Assembly: GCA_034766995.1 (NCBI GenBank)
Contig: CM068313.1
Location: 10,020,083-10,084,082, forward strand
Length of the DNA: 64,000 nucleotides
Direction of reading: 5' to 3'
From: Acanthacorydalis orientalis
Lineage: Eukaryota > Arthropoda > Insecta > Megaloptera > Corydalidae
How positions within the stretch are numbered: position 1 is the stretch's first letter; each line of letters begins with the position of its first letter. Position numbers and translations under genes: made by a program. The notes under the pieces were generated by a model. That model was not told the DNA's origin. It made no database searches and saw nothing but the letters and a program-made list of their open reading frames with translations. Positions 24,053 through 34,879 of the stretch are shown here, piece by piece.

Positions 24053-24239
24053 TAGTATACATAAACTTTTGTTAAAATATCAAATATTTTATAACGGAAA
24101 AACGATAAAATTTCAATCGTTTCCATATAAAAAAATTCCCAGAAACACAAAATCGTTCTTACAAATTAATCAAATCAAATGAATTATGAAATATATTTAA
24201 TGAACGATACTTCGACTTGTCTATTGCATTTATACCGCT

Positions 24240-24520
24240 CTCGAGCGTACTTCGAATTAAAGTATACGGGTTCATAAAAAGAATTACAAACAGAAAAAAC
24301 AACAATTCGACGAATTAAATAAAAATGTATTGTATAATAATACGCGCCCTTGACTTTCTCATACTTTCGGTGTCATGTCGACATAGGAAAGAGTATTATG
24401 TGGTGTTCGGCGCTCGTAAGGGGTGCGTTTTGCGATAGGGGTTTGATGCCGACAAGGGTGGCGGCGTGTGGTATTATGGCCAAGAGGCAACCGTTGTTCG
24501 GGATAAGATTAATTCTTGTT
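24240..24520. other. GC-richer stretch, no gene recognised
   Basis: It contains CTCTCGAGCG, GTCATGTCGACATAGG and GGTGGCGGCGTGTGGTATTA. The 110-codon frame at 24350-24682 begins at TTG and its C-terminal part is TA/TG array translation, so it is not credible as a gene. It may be a conserved non-coding element. Confidence 0.3.
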
Positions 24521-24622
24521 GTTGAATCTGGCATAATTATACTTTATAACAGTGTATTAAGCGGTTTTTTATTTCAACTTAAATTCTGTTATGGAATTTA
24601 TAATACGCTTATATACATACAT

Positions 24623-24624
<2 letters not shown>

Positions 24625-24676
<52 letters not shown>
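24625..24676. repeat. (TA)n(TG)n compound microsatellite
   Basis: About 37 bp of TA followed by seven TG units. Confidence 0.95.
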
Positions 24677-24699
24677 TTATAAAAAAAATTACGAAATTT

Positions 24700-25940
24700 T
24701 CTTGACGTGGGTAATTTAAGAAGATGTTTTGTAATCATTTCATACGTCAATCAAATAAGAGTATTTCAAAGTAAAAAAATATTTGAAAAGATTCAGTTAG
24801 CTTCGAGATATCTTTAAGCAGCAGGAGATTAAGAAAATTCAGCGGATCTGGAAAGTTTTCTGTTAAACATAGATATTTTGATCAATAAGTGAATTCAATT
24901 TCCGTTTCATTATTTTTGAGAACTTTTGTTATTTAAATTTTAATAAAGAATTTTTTATATTGAAAAATATGACATATTTAAAAATATCGAATGAGTTTTA
25001 TATAAATGAATTCGATAACAACACTGAATGAATCTGGAAGAAAAAACTAGTATTTAAATATTTTTTAGGAAGTATATTGAATTTATTTTTTTGATGTTGA
25101 GTATATTCGATAAAATTGTTTAGTTACTAATTAAAATATAATTAATTAATATTTATTTCAAAATTATAAAAAAAAATCACCAATAAATGATGCGACCAAG
25201 ACCCTCCCTCTCACCACTAAATGATTACTGATTCAATCAAAAATGATTATTGATCATTTATAAAAAAAACATTTTTGATATGAAAAAATCGAAAATACGT
25301 CAACTAGAAATCTGGAACGATCTTATAATCAATTAAAGTATGTCATTACTTGAACCGTTACTGTATTAAATTTCATATTATCTTAATTTTTTTGCGAATT
25401 ATATGACACTTGAAAACACATTTTCATTTGTCGGTTGTTGACTTCTTTTCTGTAAGCTGTTTTTATTTTTCTATATACGATATCCATTCGCTAAATCTAA
25501 GAAAATAAAACTAAATAAAAAATACTTTCATTCGATAGCTGTATTTGAAACGGAAATAAATATTAAACATTCATAAAAAATAATTATTGATTCCCTGACA
25601 TTCTCAGTAAATGAAATTAATTATTGTTATATTTTTATATTCAATTTCTCATTCCAAATCAAATATTATATTAATTATTTAAATTTCTCTTTACGGGACT
25701 AGAATTCGGAATTTTCAAGTTCAATCAACAAAAAATGATATTAAATAAGTGATGAAGTTATCCATAGTGTCTGAATTGTATTCTGATTTTATATAAAATT
25801 ATTTTAGTTATTTTAGAATATTGTTAAGATCGATGTTTGTTAAATTTTTTAAAGAAAAATCATTAGATATTTAGATTTAAATGCATAAATTTAAAACTAT
25901 AAATAACTAAAATTTAAGGTTTTTTTCAACAATATTTTCA
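24700..25940. other. AT-rich stretch with no recognised gene
   Basis: No frame above 60 codons. A family C-like fragment may lie at about 25215-25290 (ATTGATCATTTATAAAAAAA), but it is too short to claim. Confidence 0.4.
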
Positions 25941-25950
25941 TATATATATA

Positions 25951-26465
25951 TTAGATTTACAAATTAATTCGATGCTCTTTCTATAGAAAATGAATGTTTT
26001 CGAAAAAATAGAATACATTCCAATCTTCAAAATTTCTCCCATTATCTTATATAATTTTTTTCTCTTTGTCGGATAACTGACGAATTCTTTGTCGAAAAAA
26101 AATAACGGATTTCAGTTGATGAAAATGTAATGCATTTACGGAACTCTTTTACTATTTTAGCATTTTTTGCATGTTTTATGCATCACATCTTCCGCCAAAC
26201 CTGGACAAATCATTTCCGTTGCTTCGACAGTACTATTTTTCAAGAGGAACGCGAAAAGTAAGTAATGGCTAATATGTTTCTTTTTGGGCGTCATTGTATT
26301 CATTACTGTTCTGTGATGTTATGGTAACAACTTGGTCAAGATATATAGTGTTTTTAAATGCTAAGGTTGGCATTTCAAAATACTAGAACGACAAAAAATA
26401 TTTTAATTGAAATCAGTGTTATGATTGATTCAATGTAAATGCACTGAATTAATTTTTATACCTAA
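25951..26465 (-). mobile_element. Mariner family A, complete non-autonomous copy 4
   Basis: Both inverted repeats are present: TTAGATTTACAAATTAATTC at the left edge and ATTAATTTTTATACCTAA at the right. TA flanks both sides, consistent with a TA target duplication. Length is about 515 bp. Leftward from the right end come the leader, the start region of the transposase (about 33 codons, decayed), then the shared deletion junction and the 3' untranslated region (GATTTCAGTTGATGAAAATG, AACTGACGAATTC). Too short for a transposase, so it was mobilised in trans by a full-length relative. Confidence 0.85.
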
Positions 26466-26544
26466 TATGTATAAGATGATTGAAATAAGGCGTCTACATG
26501 AAAGTATTAAAATAAATTGCAAAAATTAAAAAAATCATGATATT

Positions 26545-26549
26545 CATAT

Positions 26550-26606
<57 letters not shown>

Positions 26607-26637
26607 TACATATATACATATATACATATATACATAT

Positions 26638-26697
<60 letters not shown>
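26545..26697. repeat. Compound array (TA)n-(CATATATA)n-(TA)n
   Basis: A central block of about nine CATATATA/TACATATA units is flanked by pure TA on both sides, about 150 bp in all. Long Ile-Tyr frames on both strands are its translation. Confidence 0.97.
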
Positions 26698-26702
<5 letters not shown>

Positions 26703-26829
26703 GAAAGTTGAAAATATACTGAAAACTACTACTACATTGTGCCTTCTCGAAGTTATTTCTGAAATATGTATATTTCGTTTTATAAAATAAAGACGAGTTA
26801 TATAAAGTTAAGTAGAGCAATGCTGTGCG

Positions 26830-27420
26830 GTCTGTGCATTTTTCTATTGTAGAAGAAACAGGCAAAAAACGTACGACGACAACGTATTCCCGATATAACT
26901 TGCGATATTTTCCGTTTGTCGTATCCATTCGACGCCAATGTTCGTTCACATTACTTGTGTTGATCTTTCACGATTCCTTTGAGCTTTACAACGACGGGAG
27001 TCTTCGAGCACGAAGGGTAAAAGCAACAGTAGAAATGTGTAGTAGAGGGCACCATTACTGCTGTTTTGTTACGATCAGAGCGTACCACTCTTGTTTCCTT
27101 TTGTTTGCGTTCCTATATCGTTTAAATGTAGGCGACAATGGAATATTGCCCGCGGGTCACATGAAAACCACGATTGTTATATTTTCGACGCGTACGACGA
27201 GGACGCAACGCAACGCGACCCCAAAATATGACGCCGTTTGCACTGACGGCGGCTGCGTTACGTTTCCACGTTTGTGATTTGACAACGTATTTACCAATTT
27301 TATCCTGGCTGGCGGCAATCGCAGTTTAAAAATATGTTTCGAGCTCAGCGTCTCGAGATGATGCTGTAGTCGGACGTAGTCGTCAGTAAATCAAATCTGT
27401 GCGTCTTATTTTTTTTCGGT
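26830..27420. other. GC-richer island carrying the longest non-microsatellite frame
   Basis: A frame of 150 codons runs from a GTG at 26825 to a stop at 27277. It has no ATG start, the translation is Arg/Thr/Ser/Cys-rich, and it matches no domain I recognise. CG dinucleotides are abundant at 27185-27260 (ACGCGTACGACGAGGACGC and a GCCGT/ACGGC hairpin near 27233-27251). It could be an untranslated first exon, a regulatory element or a chance frame. I do not call a gene. Confidence 0.3.
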
Positions 27421-27429
27421 TGGATGTTG

Positions 27430-27736
27430 TTTTTCGGTTTACTAGTATCAGATTTTCATGTTATTTCTTCTATGTTTAGTGATATGTCAACTGTTGAATA
27501 CGGATTTTTAATAATCCCATTTTCCACTTTTAGATACTTTATATAGACATATGTGAAATAAAATATTGTGAGACAAGGGAAACATTTTTTAACAGTTTAC
27601 TTTCATAATGTATTAATGTATTACATCTTTTAACATTCTGATTTTTTAATAAATTTAAATACATACATATTTGAAGTGTATTTTTTATAATTTAATTATA
27701 TTTTATTTTTCTAGTTATTATAACTATTGAATTATA
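27430..27736. other. AT-rich stretch, nothing recognised
   Basis: No frame, array or identified repeat between the GC-richer island and the TTAA element. Confidence 0.4.
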
Positions 27737-27740
27737 TTAA

Positions 27741-27952
27741 CCTGTTAGCTGGGTATGACGAGTATACTCGTCATGAAGATGAATTTGAGCAATAAAATTA
27801 TTGATTTTTCAAAAAATCAAATACCATTTCGTTACGATTTAATTTAACTTTACAACAGCTGTATTTACTCGCTGTTTGACGAGTATACTTGTCATCGCTT
27901 CATTTTTTTGACACAATGTATGTTTTTAAAATAGAGCGACATATCTAACAGG
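27741..27952. mobile_element. piggyBac-type TTAA miniature element, complete
   Basis: A 212-bp element is flanked by TTAA on both sides (27737-27740 and 27953-27956), the piggyBac target duplication. Its ends are CCTGTTAGCTGGGTA and the complement of CCTGTTAGATATGTCGCTC, sharing CCTGTTAG. Inside the left end lies a 20-bp perfect palindrome, ATGACGAGTATACTCGTCAT (27755-27774). A one-mismatch version of the 18-bp core lies inside the right end (27877-27894). GATTTTTCAAAAAATC forms a hairpin in the middle. No coding capacity. Confidence 0.85.
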
Positions 27953-28284
27953 TTAATTATTTATAAAATTAACATAGATACACTGTTTAGAAATACTGTT
28001 GTACCTTGTTCAATTGATCTTTGTTCTTTTGTTGGTTTTTATTCTCCACAAAAGTGGAAAATAGAAGTTGAGATAAGACGAAAATCAACAAGGCAGCAAA
28101 TCACTGAAATGGCAGATAAAGATTTACAGTTGTTATTGTACTGATATATATCTCAGAATTTATTTCCATATTTTTGTTTAAATTAAATTATAAAAGTATT
28201 TTTTCAAAAATGTACCCATAATGCGACATCAGTTTATTTTTACTGTAAAATATTTTTTTTATATACAACAAACAGAATTATCCA

Positions 28285-28470
28285 ACAAATGACACTGTGG
28301 TTAAATTCATTTTCAAAAATTAATTACCCTTTTATTCTATAAACCATATAGAAGTTTTCTGATCAAAAATGTTCAATAATTGAGTACTTATCATTTTTTA
28401 TCGTTGCTGTGTGCACTTTTATGGAGATGCCATTATCCTCAGAGCGATAAGGCCGAGAAAATTTTATTGT
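28285..28470 (-). repeat. Family C repeat, reversed unit
   Basis: One of the clearest reversed copies: GACACTGTGGTTAAATTCAT, then CTGATCAAAAATGTTCAATA, then TGGAGATGCCATTATCCTCA and GAGCGATAAGG. A forward unit lies 470 bp downstream. Confidence 0.7.
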
Positions 28471-28939
28471 GGTTTGTAAGGGGAAAAGAAATATTTTTTG
28501 TACCTTAATTATTGGAAAATAATTACATTGCTAACAAAACAACGATAATAAATAAAAAATTATCAGATATCATTTATTGAAATTTTTTTATCAGAAGAAA
28601 TATTTTCGTCGAATATAGGATAACAAATAATTCATTTGAGATAGTAAAATCTTGTTATAATTTTTACAGTCAGTTAATATTTATAAAAGTATGTTATAGT
28701 TTTATATATTAAATATATTTTGTTACCAAAAAATTTTTATTAATTAAATATTATACAGTCATTGGAAATTCCGTATTATAACACATTACCGACAGAATAG
28801 GTAAATTTATCCATTTGCATTATGGCGCTGCACGACTGATTTTTTATTTCGGTCGGCAATGTTTTAAGAGAGAAATGATTCAAGTACTTTTTCCCACAAA
28901 AATGTTTTCTGATGAAATTGAGTACCATTTTTAAATTAT

Positions 28940-29090
28940 TTCTTTACCTTTCTACAAGAGAATGATGGCATCTTGATCGAAATTCGAATAAGAAACATTC
29001 TAAAATAATCAATATTTATTTTTATTATGGTTTGTGGAGTAAAAAAAGAATTTAGCTTCAGGGTCAGAACAATATTGTGTTAAAATCTCT
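28940..29090 (+). repeat. Family C repeat, forward unit
   Basis: GAGAATGATGGCATCTTGAT, TCGAATAAGAAACATTCTAA, a GGTTTGTGGAGTAAAAAAAG block and the CAGGGTCAGAACAATATTGT end. Confidence 0.65.
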
Positions 29091-29560
29091 CATTTTACGA
29101 TTTTATTCTTCCAATTTTTCCTTTTTTCCAGTTCCCGTCTTTAAATTAATAATCTTAGATGTATAAAAATCGTGAAAAAAATTCTTTTGAGAAATAAAAT
29201 ACAGATCTCTTTCTACAAAGGAATATAGCTTCTATATACAAAAATCTATTTTCAGTAAAAACAAATGTACAAACGTAATACGTGCGATTGAAATTTATCT
29301 GATTTTTTATGATGAAAAGCGTTTTTATTCTGTTAATATTCGATAAATATTTTAACGTTTTTATACAGAAATATTGAATAAATAAACACGACACGCGCAC
29401 GCACTCAAATACATGTACAAGCATAGTTGTTTTTGAAGCAAGTAAGTCGATAAAGTACACTGAAAATTTATAGTTTCGCATTGAAAGACCGTAATCCAAA
29501 TGACAACGGTTTTACTGTATTGTTACACTCTTTCAAAATTATCCAACCATACTAGTCAGA
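29091..29560. other. AT-rich stretch, nothing recognised
   Basis: A minus-strand frame at 29155-29499 (114 codons, begins at a non-ATG codon) is Phe/Tyr/Cys-rich and has no recognisable domain. Confidence 0.3.
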
Positions 29561-29761
29561 AGCATTCTAGCGTATCGTGTAACCAATAGGCGTGCAGAAC
29601 GTCAACTGAAAACGGGTTAATATTACATGAAGAGCAGCTAGCGAGAGTGACACGTAGCCAACGTTGCAAATAACATGACAGACATTTGACTGATTGTTCT
29701 GAAACAGAGTTGTTCATGAATTTAATATAAATGAATGACAGAATAGTCTGTACATCATTCG

Positions 29762-29764
<3 letters not shown>

Positions 29765-29796
<32 letters not shown>

Positions 29797-29808
29797 TGTG
29801 TGTGTGTA
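29765..29808. repeat. (TA)n with (TG)n tail
   Basis: About 30 bp of TA, then AAATATG and five TG units. Confidence 0.93.
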
Positions 29809-29869
29809 TTGTGTATGAATAGAATTGGCAATATATATATATCGTATCGAGAGTGTGTATGAAGCATTG

Positions 29870-30190
29870 ATATCTAGATGGACAGATAGCACGCGGCGGG
29901 TGGGTTTTCCCTATTTTCACAGATTTTCCGCCGCATAGACGCGGCGCTGTTCATTTCCGTGCGCGCGAAATGAGGAACGCCCCAGTAATTTGCGCTACTC
30001 GACGCAATAGTCGTATAAAGTTATATAGGCTCGTTCCTCTTCAATAATTAATGTAGCCGATGATGATGTCATCACGTGATAAGAGCCGCCCACCGAGGGA
30101 CGCTTACTCGAGGGATTTACAGAAATGCGTATGTGTTTGTTAAATGACGCGCCAATAGTGCCGTCGAAAAATTAAATCTTGATGAAAACA
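29870..30190. promoter_or_regulatory. GC-rich island with overlapping palindromic motifs; candidate regulatory element
   Basis: GCGGCGG (29893-29899) can pair with CCGCCGC (29938-29944). The same CGCCGC can instead pair with GCGGCG at 29951-29956, giving two mutually exclusive stems. At 30064-30080, TGATGTCATCA (a bZIP/CRE-like palindrome) overlaps ATCACGTGAT (a palindromic E-box). No frame crosses the island. A regulatory role is inferred from composition and motif symmetry only. Confidence 0.35.
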
Positions 30191-30472
30191 GTAAAACGTC
30201 CATTAAATATCATTTCGTGTTTATATACACTGGTTCGCAGACAAGAATTTCATATTGGGATTTCATGAAAAAGCACAGTACGTTTTGAATTTGTCATTTT
30301 TTCTTGTAGATAAACTTTCAGGTTTTTAATATCGATCCATTATTTTTTTTTGAAACTCGTTTTAGTAGTACTACTGTCGAGGCTGTTACATAAATATGAT
30401 TTAAGTGTTTTTTTTTTAAATGATATTTTTATTTCGTTATGTAGTTCGATTATTATGGAACAAAATAATTAA

Positions 30473-30849
30473 CCCTTTCGCTACTACGAGTGACTATGAC
30501 CTCTCGCTGTGAAACTATCTTCATATGTTATGGGTGACTGTAAACACCCGATATATAATCAGCTCCTTTATTGAAATAGGAGGTATGCATTCGACGATGT
30601 AGGTATTGTTAAATGTTATGTTTACGTATATTTATTTTAATGTTCAAAGATAATGTTAAATAATAAATTAAAAATATCCGGTTGTCAGAAAAACACTTTC
30701 TAAAAAAAGGAATTATCAAAGCAACTCTCTGAGGTGTACGATAGCAGACTCAGAATGCCAGACACTGTCCGCAAGGTACATATACATTTATGACATAAAA
30801 TCTCGTTTAACACTGGGGTATTAATGGCTAGTCTGCCGTAGGGAAAAGG
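30473..30849. mobile_element. Putative TTAA-flanked (piggyBac-type) miniature element
   Basis: TTAA at 30469-30472 and 30850-30853 encloses 377 bp. The ends are CCCTTTCGCTACTACG and the complement of CCTTTTCCCTACGGCAG, imperfect inverted repeats of about 15 bp. The termini differ from the CCTGTTAG elements, so it would be a separate family. There is no transposase. Confidence 0.55.
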
Positions 30850-31439
30850 TTAAATACCGAAGACAGTTACTATCTCACTGAAGGATAGAATGTATCAAAA
30901 CTATTTAAACTGACCTAAACTATCGCTTAAACTAAATTAAGAGACAGTGTTTAATTACAACGATCTATTTTCTTATATTAGCTCTATGATTTACTATGAT
31001 AAATATATTTCAACGTTAAAAGTACGTTATAATGAATAAAGAAATATTCAGAAAACAGGCGAGCGAAAATATTTGTAGAAGAATCTGTATAAGAAAATAA
31101 ATATTTTGATAGAATATATTTTGAAGCATGAATGACCCATAAAGAAAAAAAATAGAAAGGTAAATGAATGATAAAATCATATAATAAAATCAAGACTGAC
31201 ATAAAATTCAGATAATCAAGTATTCCAAATGCCATAAATACAAATAATTCAAAAAAGGGGAGCTGACAGTAAAGAGAAATGGAGAATTATTAGATCATAT
31301 TATGTGAAGTGTTAATTAAAAGATAGAACGAAAAACGATTGAAATGTAGTTAAAAGTAGTCTGTCTTATGAAAATATGAGGAACGTTTTTAAAGTAATAT
31401 CAGTTTTATAATTACTTATGAATGATGGGATAACGTATG

Positions 31440-32120
31440 CGCAATAACTTTAAGTAGTTTATGAGATGAATCACGAAAATTTTAACCGATGCACACAAGC
31501 AGAAACGTGTGAATTCAGCATATAAATATTTGCAACCCAAGAAAAAAGAAGGGACGACTTTTTAGCCACATTTTGGCTGCGGTGAAATCTGGATTTCATA
31601 CACAAAATCAAAGTAGTAGTCAATGCAATAGCGCCATTCATCTTTCCCAAACGTAAAGAAGTTTAACCAAGCACTTTCGGTCAGAAAAATCATGGCCACT
31701 GTTTTCTGGGATAAAAAAGGGGTGTTGCTTGTTGATTTTCTTGAATGTAGAATGTCGATTATTGCCGATGGTATTGAGAAATGATGATGAAACTTAGACG
31801 TGCCATTCAAAAAAAAGACATGGTTTTCTGTCCAGTGGGATGGCACTTTTGTACGATAATGCGCGACCTCATACCGTAGCTCGAACTGTTCAAATATTGC
31901 AACAATTTAGATGAGAAATTTTTGACCACTAACCCTATAAGTTCTCACTCTAAGTGATTACAACCTGTTCTAGTAACTAAAAAATGGATTGTATTTCAAC
32001 GTTTCGAAAATGACGAATAACGAAGACAAGCTTTATTAATTGATTCAAGTCACAGCTGGAAAATTCCCTAGATTTGAGCTGCTACGATATCAAAAATATG
32101 TGGAAGTCAATGTTGAACAT
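31440..32120 (+). pseudogene. Mariner transposase pseudogene, catalytic domain
   Basis: The plus strand carries decayed catalytic-domain motifs of a mariner transposase: QSMQ-stop-RHSSFPNVKKF (canonical QSMQWRH), IMATVFWDKKGVLLVDFLE (31681-31745), LRRAIQKK in another frame, LLYDNARPHT (Asp at 31855-31857) and SDYNLF (Asp at 31956-31958). The last two Asp codons are about 34 residues apart, as in the DD34D mariner signature. The position of the first catalytic Asp reads CGEIW instead of GDETW, so that Asp is lost. Several frameshifts and stops show a dead copy. Neither inverted repeat could be found. A 94-codon minus-strand frame here is only its antisense. Confidence 0.85.
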
Positions 32121-32309
32121 GTAAAAAAATAATGTGTATATATAAATGTCTTTTGCCTGTAATAAATCATTTTTATCTTTGATAGTTGTCTTACAATTGT
32201 TGAAGGGACCTTATTTTAAAAATGCACCTTATATATTAATTTTTATACATTACAGTTTAAAAAATATCAAGATTTTAGATTTTATTATGAATGAATATTC
32301 GAACAAGAC

Positions 32310-32630
32310 TTTCAGAAATGAATTACTTTTTTTACCGTACAAACCACAAAATCTTTTCTAAACAAAAAATATTTATTAGTTGCTGCTGATTCTCATTTTG
32401 ATGGTAAGGCTATTATCCTCAACGAGACAGAGCTTTTTTCTTTCTTGGTGCTCTGAAGATGATGATATCGTCATTGAAATGCGTATAAGGAACAATCAAA
32501 CTGTAATATTTGTCGAAAAATTTTGATCAGAATTTCTTTTTAGAATATGTGGGGTAAAAAAAAGATTAATTTGTAAAAATGAATTTAGTAAATTTAAACA
32601 CTATTATTGTAGTGTCAGAACAATTTTGTA
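32310..32630. repeat. Family C head-to-head inverted pair
   Basis: A reversed unit at about 32310-32432 (GAAATGAATTACTTTTTTTA, a CAAACCACAAAATC block, TGATGGTAAGGCTATTATCC) directly faces a forward unit at about 32436-32630. The forward unit has CTTGGTGCTCTGAAGATGAT, GCGTATAAGGAACAATCAAA, ATGTGGGGTAAAAAAAAGAT and a TAGTGTCAGAAC end. Fewer than 10 bp separate them, so the pair would form a long hairpin. Confidence 0.7.
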
Positions 32631-32658
32631 ATGCTAATGACTCAAAGATGATTCGAAG

Positions 32659-32690
<32 letters not shown>
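32659..32690. repeat. (AC)n(AT)n compound microsatellite
   Basis: Ten AC units followed by six AT units. Confidence 0.95.
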
Positions 32691-32691
<1 letters not shown>

Positions 32692-32771
32692 AAATAATTT
32701 ATATTTTTCTCTAGATGTTAATTTAGATAATAAATTAAATTAGGATTATTTCTTCATTTACTATTTTAACC

Positions 32772-32776
<5 letters not shown>

Positions 32777-32836
<60 letters not shown>

Positions 32837-32860
32837 CATATATATATATGTATATATATA
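32777..32860. repeat. (TA)n microsatellite with TG and CA interruptions
   Basis: About 50 bp of pure TA, then TGTATATACATATATATATG and a last TA run. Confidence 0.95.
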
Positions 32861-33253
32861 GTCTATTTAAATCAAAATTTTTAAAATCTGTAAAAGTGAA
32901 AAATATTAAATTACAGATCATTTTTCGTCTAATATAATAAAGATAATGAACTTGGTCTTTGCTCGCATAAAACTTCTTGAGTTTCAACTAAAAATATCAA
33001 AAGTTAAATACATAATTCGCGGCGAAAAGCTCCCGTAAGCGGCTTAAACATCCATCACAGTTTAAATTTCCACTATTCTAGCAGTTTTCCCTCCGCAAGA
33101 TAAATAATGGGTGAGTACGATAATGAAATATTAACGACGGAAACATTATTTCTCGTTCTTAATGAATTTTCACCCCGTGTCATTGTTCGTATAATGAAAA
33201 ATAGGGGAAAAATCTACCAAACTACCTAAGGCGGATCGGCATCGGCCACCGCA

Positions 33254-33258
<5 letters not shown>

Positions 33259-33294
<36 letters not shown>
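33259..33294. repeat. (AT)n microsatellite
   Basis: About 36 bp. It follows a short GC-richer stretch (GGCGGATCGGCATCGGCCAC near 33230). Confidence 0.95.
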
Positions 33295-33296
<2 letters not shown>

Positions 33297-33529
33297 GTAG
33301 TTTAGTATTTAATATAATATTTTACTTAAAATAAACGGAGTTGGTATCGAAGTAAATTATGACCGTGTAATTGAAAATTTGTTAACTTTATTTCAGTAAA
33401 GTTTTGCAAATAACTCAAAAATATTTAACAATATAATGTCCGGAATTAATAATTAATTTAATTAATCACTTTTCTGCATTGATAATTTTTATAAATTGAT
33501 TTATTTACATTTTCATTAATGAATCAATA

Positions 33530-33835
33530 TTCAGAAACTACAATGTTTTTGTGATCAAAATGTTTAACAACTGATTATTGATTTGGTTGGATTATTGGGT
33601 TTGATTTTGGTTTGTTTACATTTTGATTCCGAGATTTTTCTGTTCCTCGGCGTTCCCCAAATGATGACATTAGCACCGACCTCTGTATAATCCGGAATCA
33701 AAATAGATAATAATCATATCCTGGATATTTGACAAGATGATATTTGATTTTGTGGTCTGTGGAAAGAGTTGTATGTTATGTTATTTGTGAAAGTGAATTT
33801 AGCCACAGTGTCAAAATTATAAGTGTGAGGAATGT
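33530..33835. repeat. Family C head-to-head inverted pair
   Basis: The reversed unit has TTTTTGTGATCAAAATGTTT and ACAACTGATTATTGATTTGG. It is followed from about 33640 by a forward unit with TCCTCGGCGTTCCCCAAATG, ATGACATTAGCACCGACCTC, TGTGGTCTGTGGAAAGAG and the best-kept end in the window, GTGAAAGTGAATTTAGCCAC then AGTGTC. The 75-codon frame at 33744-33971 is read through this repeat and has no motif. Confidence 0.7.
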
Positions 33836-33999
33836 TTTCATTAATGAGATTGTTTGGTTTGAAACGTTAAAAGTTATTAGCTATTTTTTAAAAAAAAAAT
33901 CTCTTGAGTGTATCTATTTGAAATACTGTAGAAATATTTATTTAATTCTTTGTTTACTGAATGAAAAATAGAAGGACGTAATTTTTATTATGGAAAAGA

Positions 34000-34875
34000 A
34001 TAACATATGAAAAGACAAAAATAAAAATATTTTTTTCCTTTTCAGTACATATAAATTTTAGAACAGTTTTTTTATTTCGGATATAGAACTCTCGCGAGGT
34101 GAATGATAAATCATTCATTATTTAATATACATTTTTTTAATGGAATTTAACATTTCTGTCAGTACATAAAAAGTTAAAAAAAATACAGTATTTTTTATGC
34201 ACATAGATGTAAACAGAAGCTTGTTATTAATCATGACTAATCAAGCAGTATAAAATATTTTTATTGCTGATTGACACGATATCTAATACCTCTGGTTATC
34301 TTAAATAAAACATTATATAGATTTTTATTCCATGAATTTCACTATCGAATAAAAAAAATAATTAAAAAATGCGGCGTTTTAAAAATGTACTTGATTTTTA
34401 AATCATAAGTATTTTTTTAAACAATAATTAAAAATTCTATAACCTAATTAATGAAGTGTGTAAATCATCAAATAAAGGAATGTTGACTTGAAATAAAACA
34501 AAAATTTCAAGTCGATTCGATTCCTTAGTTCTTGTGACATTTTGCAAACAAAGATGAACATTTCCGTTTCTAGAAAAATTCATTTGATGTTTATATTAGA
34601 GTTTAAGAAGAAATTTAAAATATTTCGTGAAAATATTAGAAGTCAGTTGAACTTCTCAGCCTATATATTGGAACTTTTCAAGCTTCAGAACTGAAAAAAT
34701 TGAGTTATTGGGAACAACTAGTTTTTAATTGTAATATTTTTAGAGATTCAGATTCACTTTTTCTTCAATAGAACTTTTTAGTTGGTTATCTGTTTATAAT
34801 TATAAAAATTATTCAAATTTCAACAAATCACTATAGATAAATTCTTAAGATTTTACAGATAAATTACTTTTTCAC
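34000..34875. other. AT-rich stretch with no recognised gene
   Basis: No frame of note. A poly-A and poly-T rich background with occasional TTCGAGTCGA-like words. Confidence 0.4.
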
Positions 34876-34879
34876 TTCA

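Noticed and set aside
25195..25330. Additional family C copy
   Set aside because: Only a short ATTGATCATTTA-like word matches. In AT-rich DNA that is not enough.
26494..26949. Frames of up to 151 codons rich in Ile-Tyr-Ile-Tyr or Tyr-Ile on both strands (also at 1828, 15830, 22697, 38896, 45338, 47374, 62746 and 63102)
   Set aside because: They are translations of TA arrays. Similar frames exist on both strands at the same place, so none is treated as a gene.
31562..31846. 94-codon minus-strand frame
   Set aside because: It is antisense to the decayed mariner catalytic domain that reads on the plus strand.
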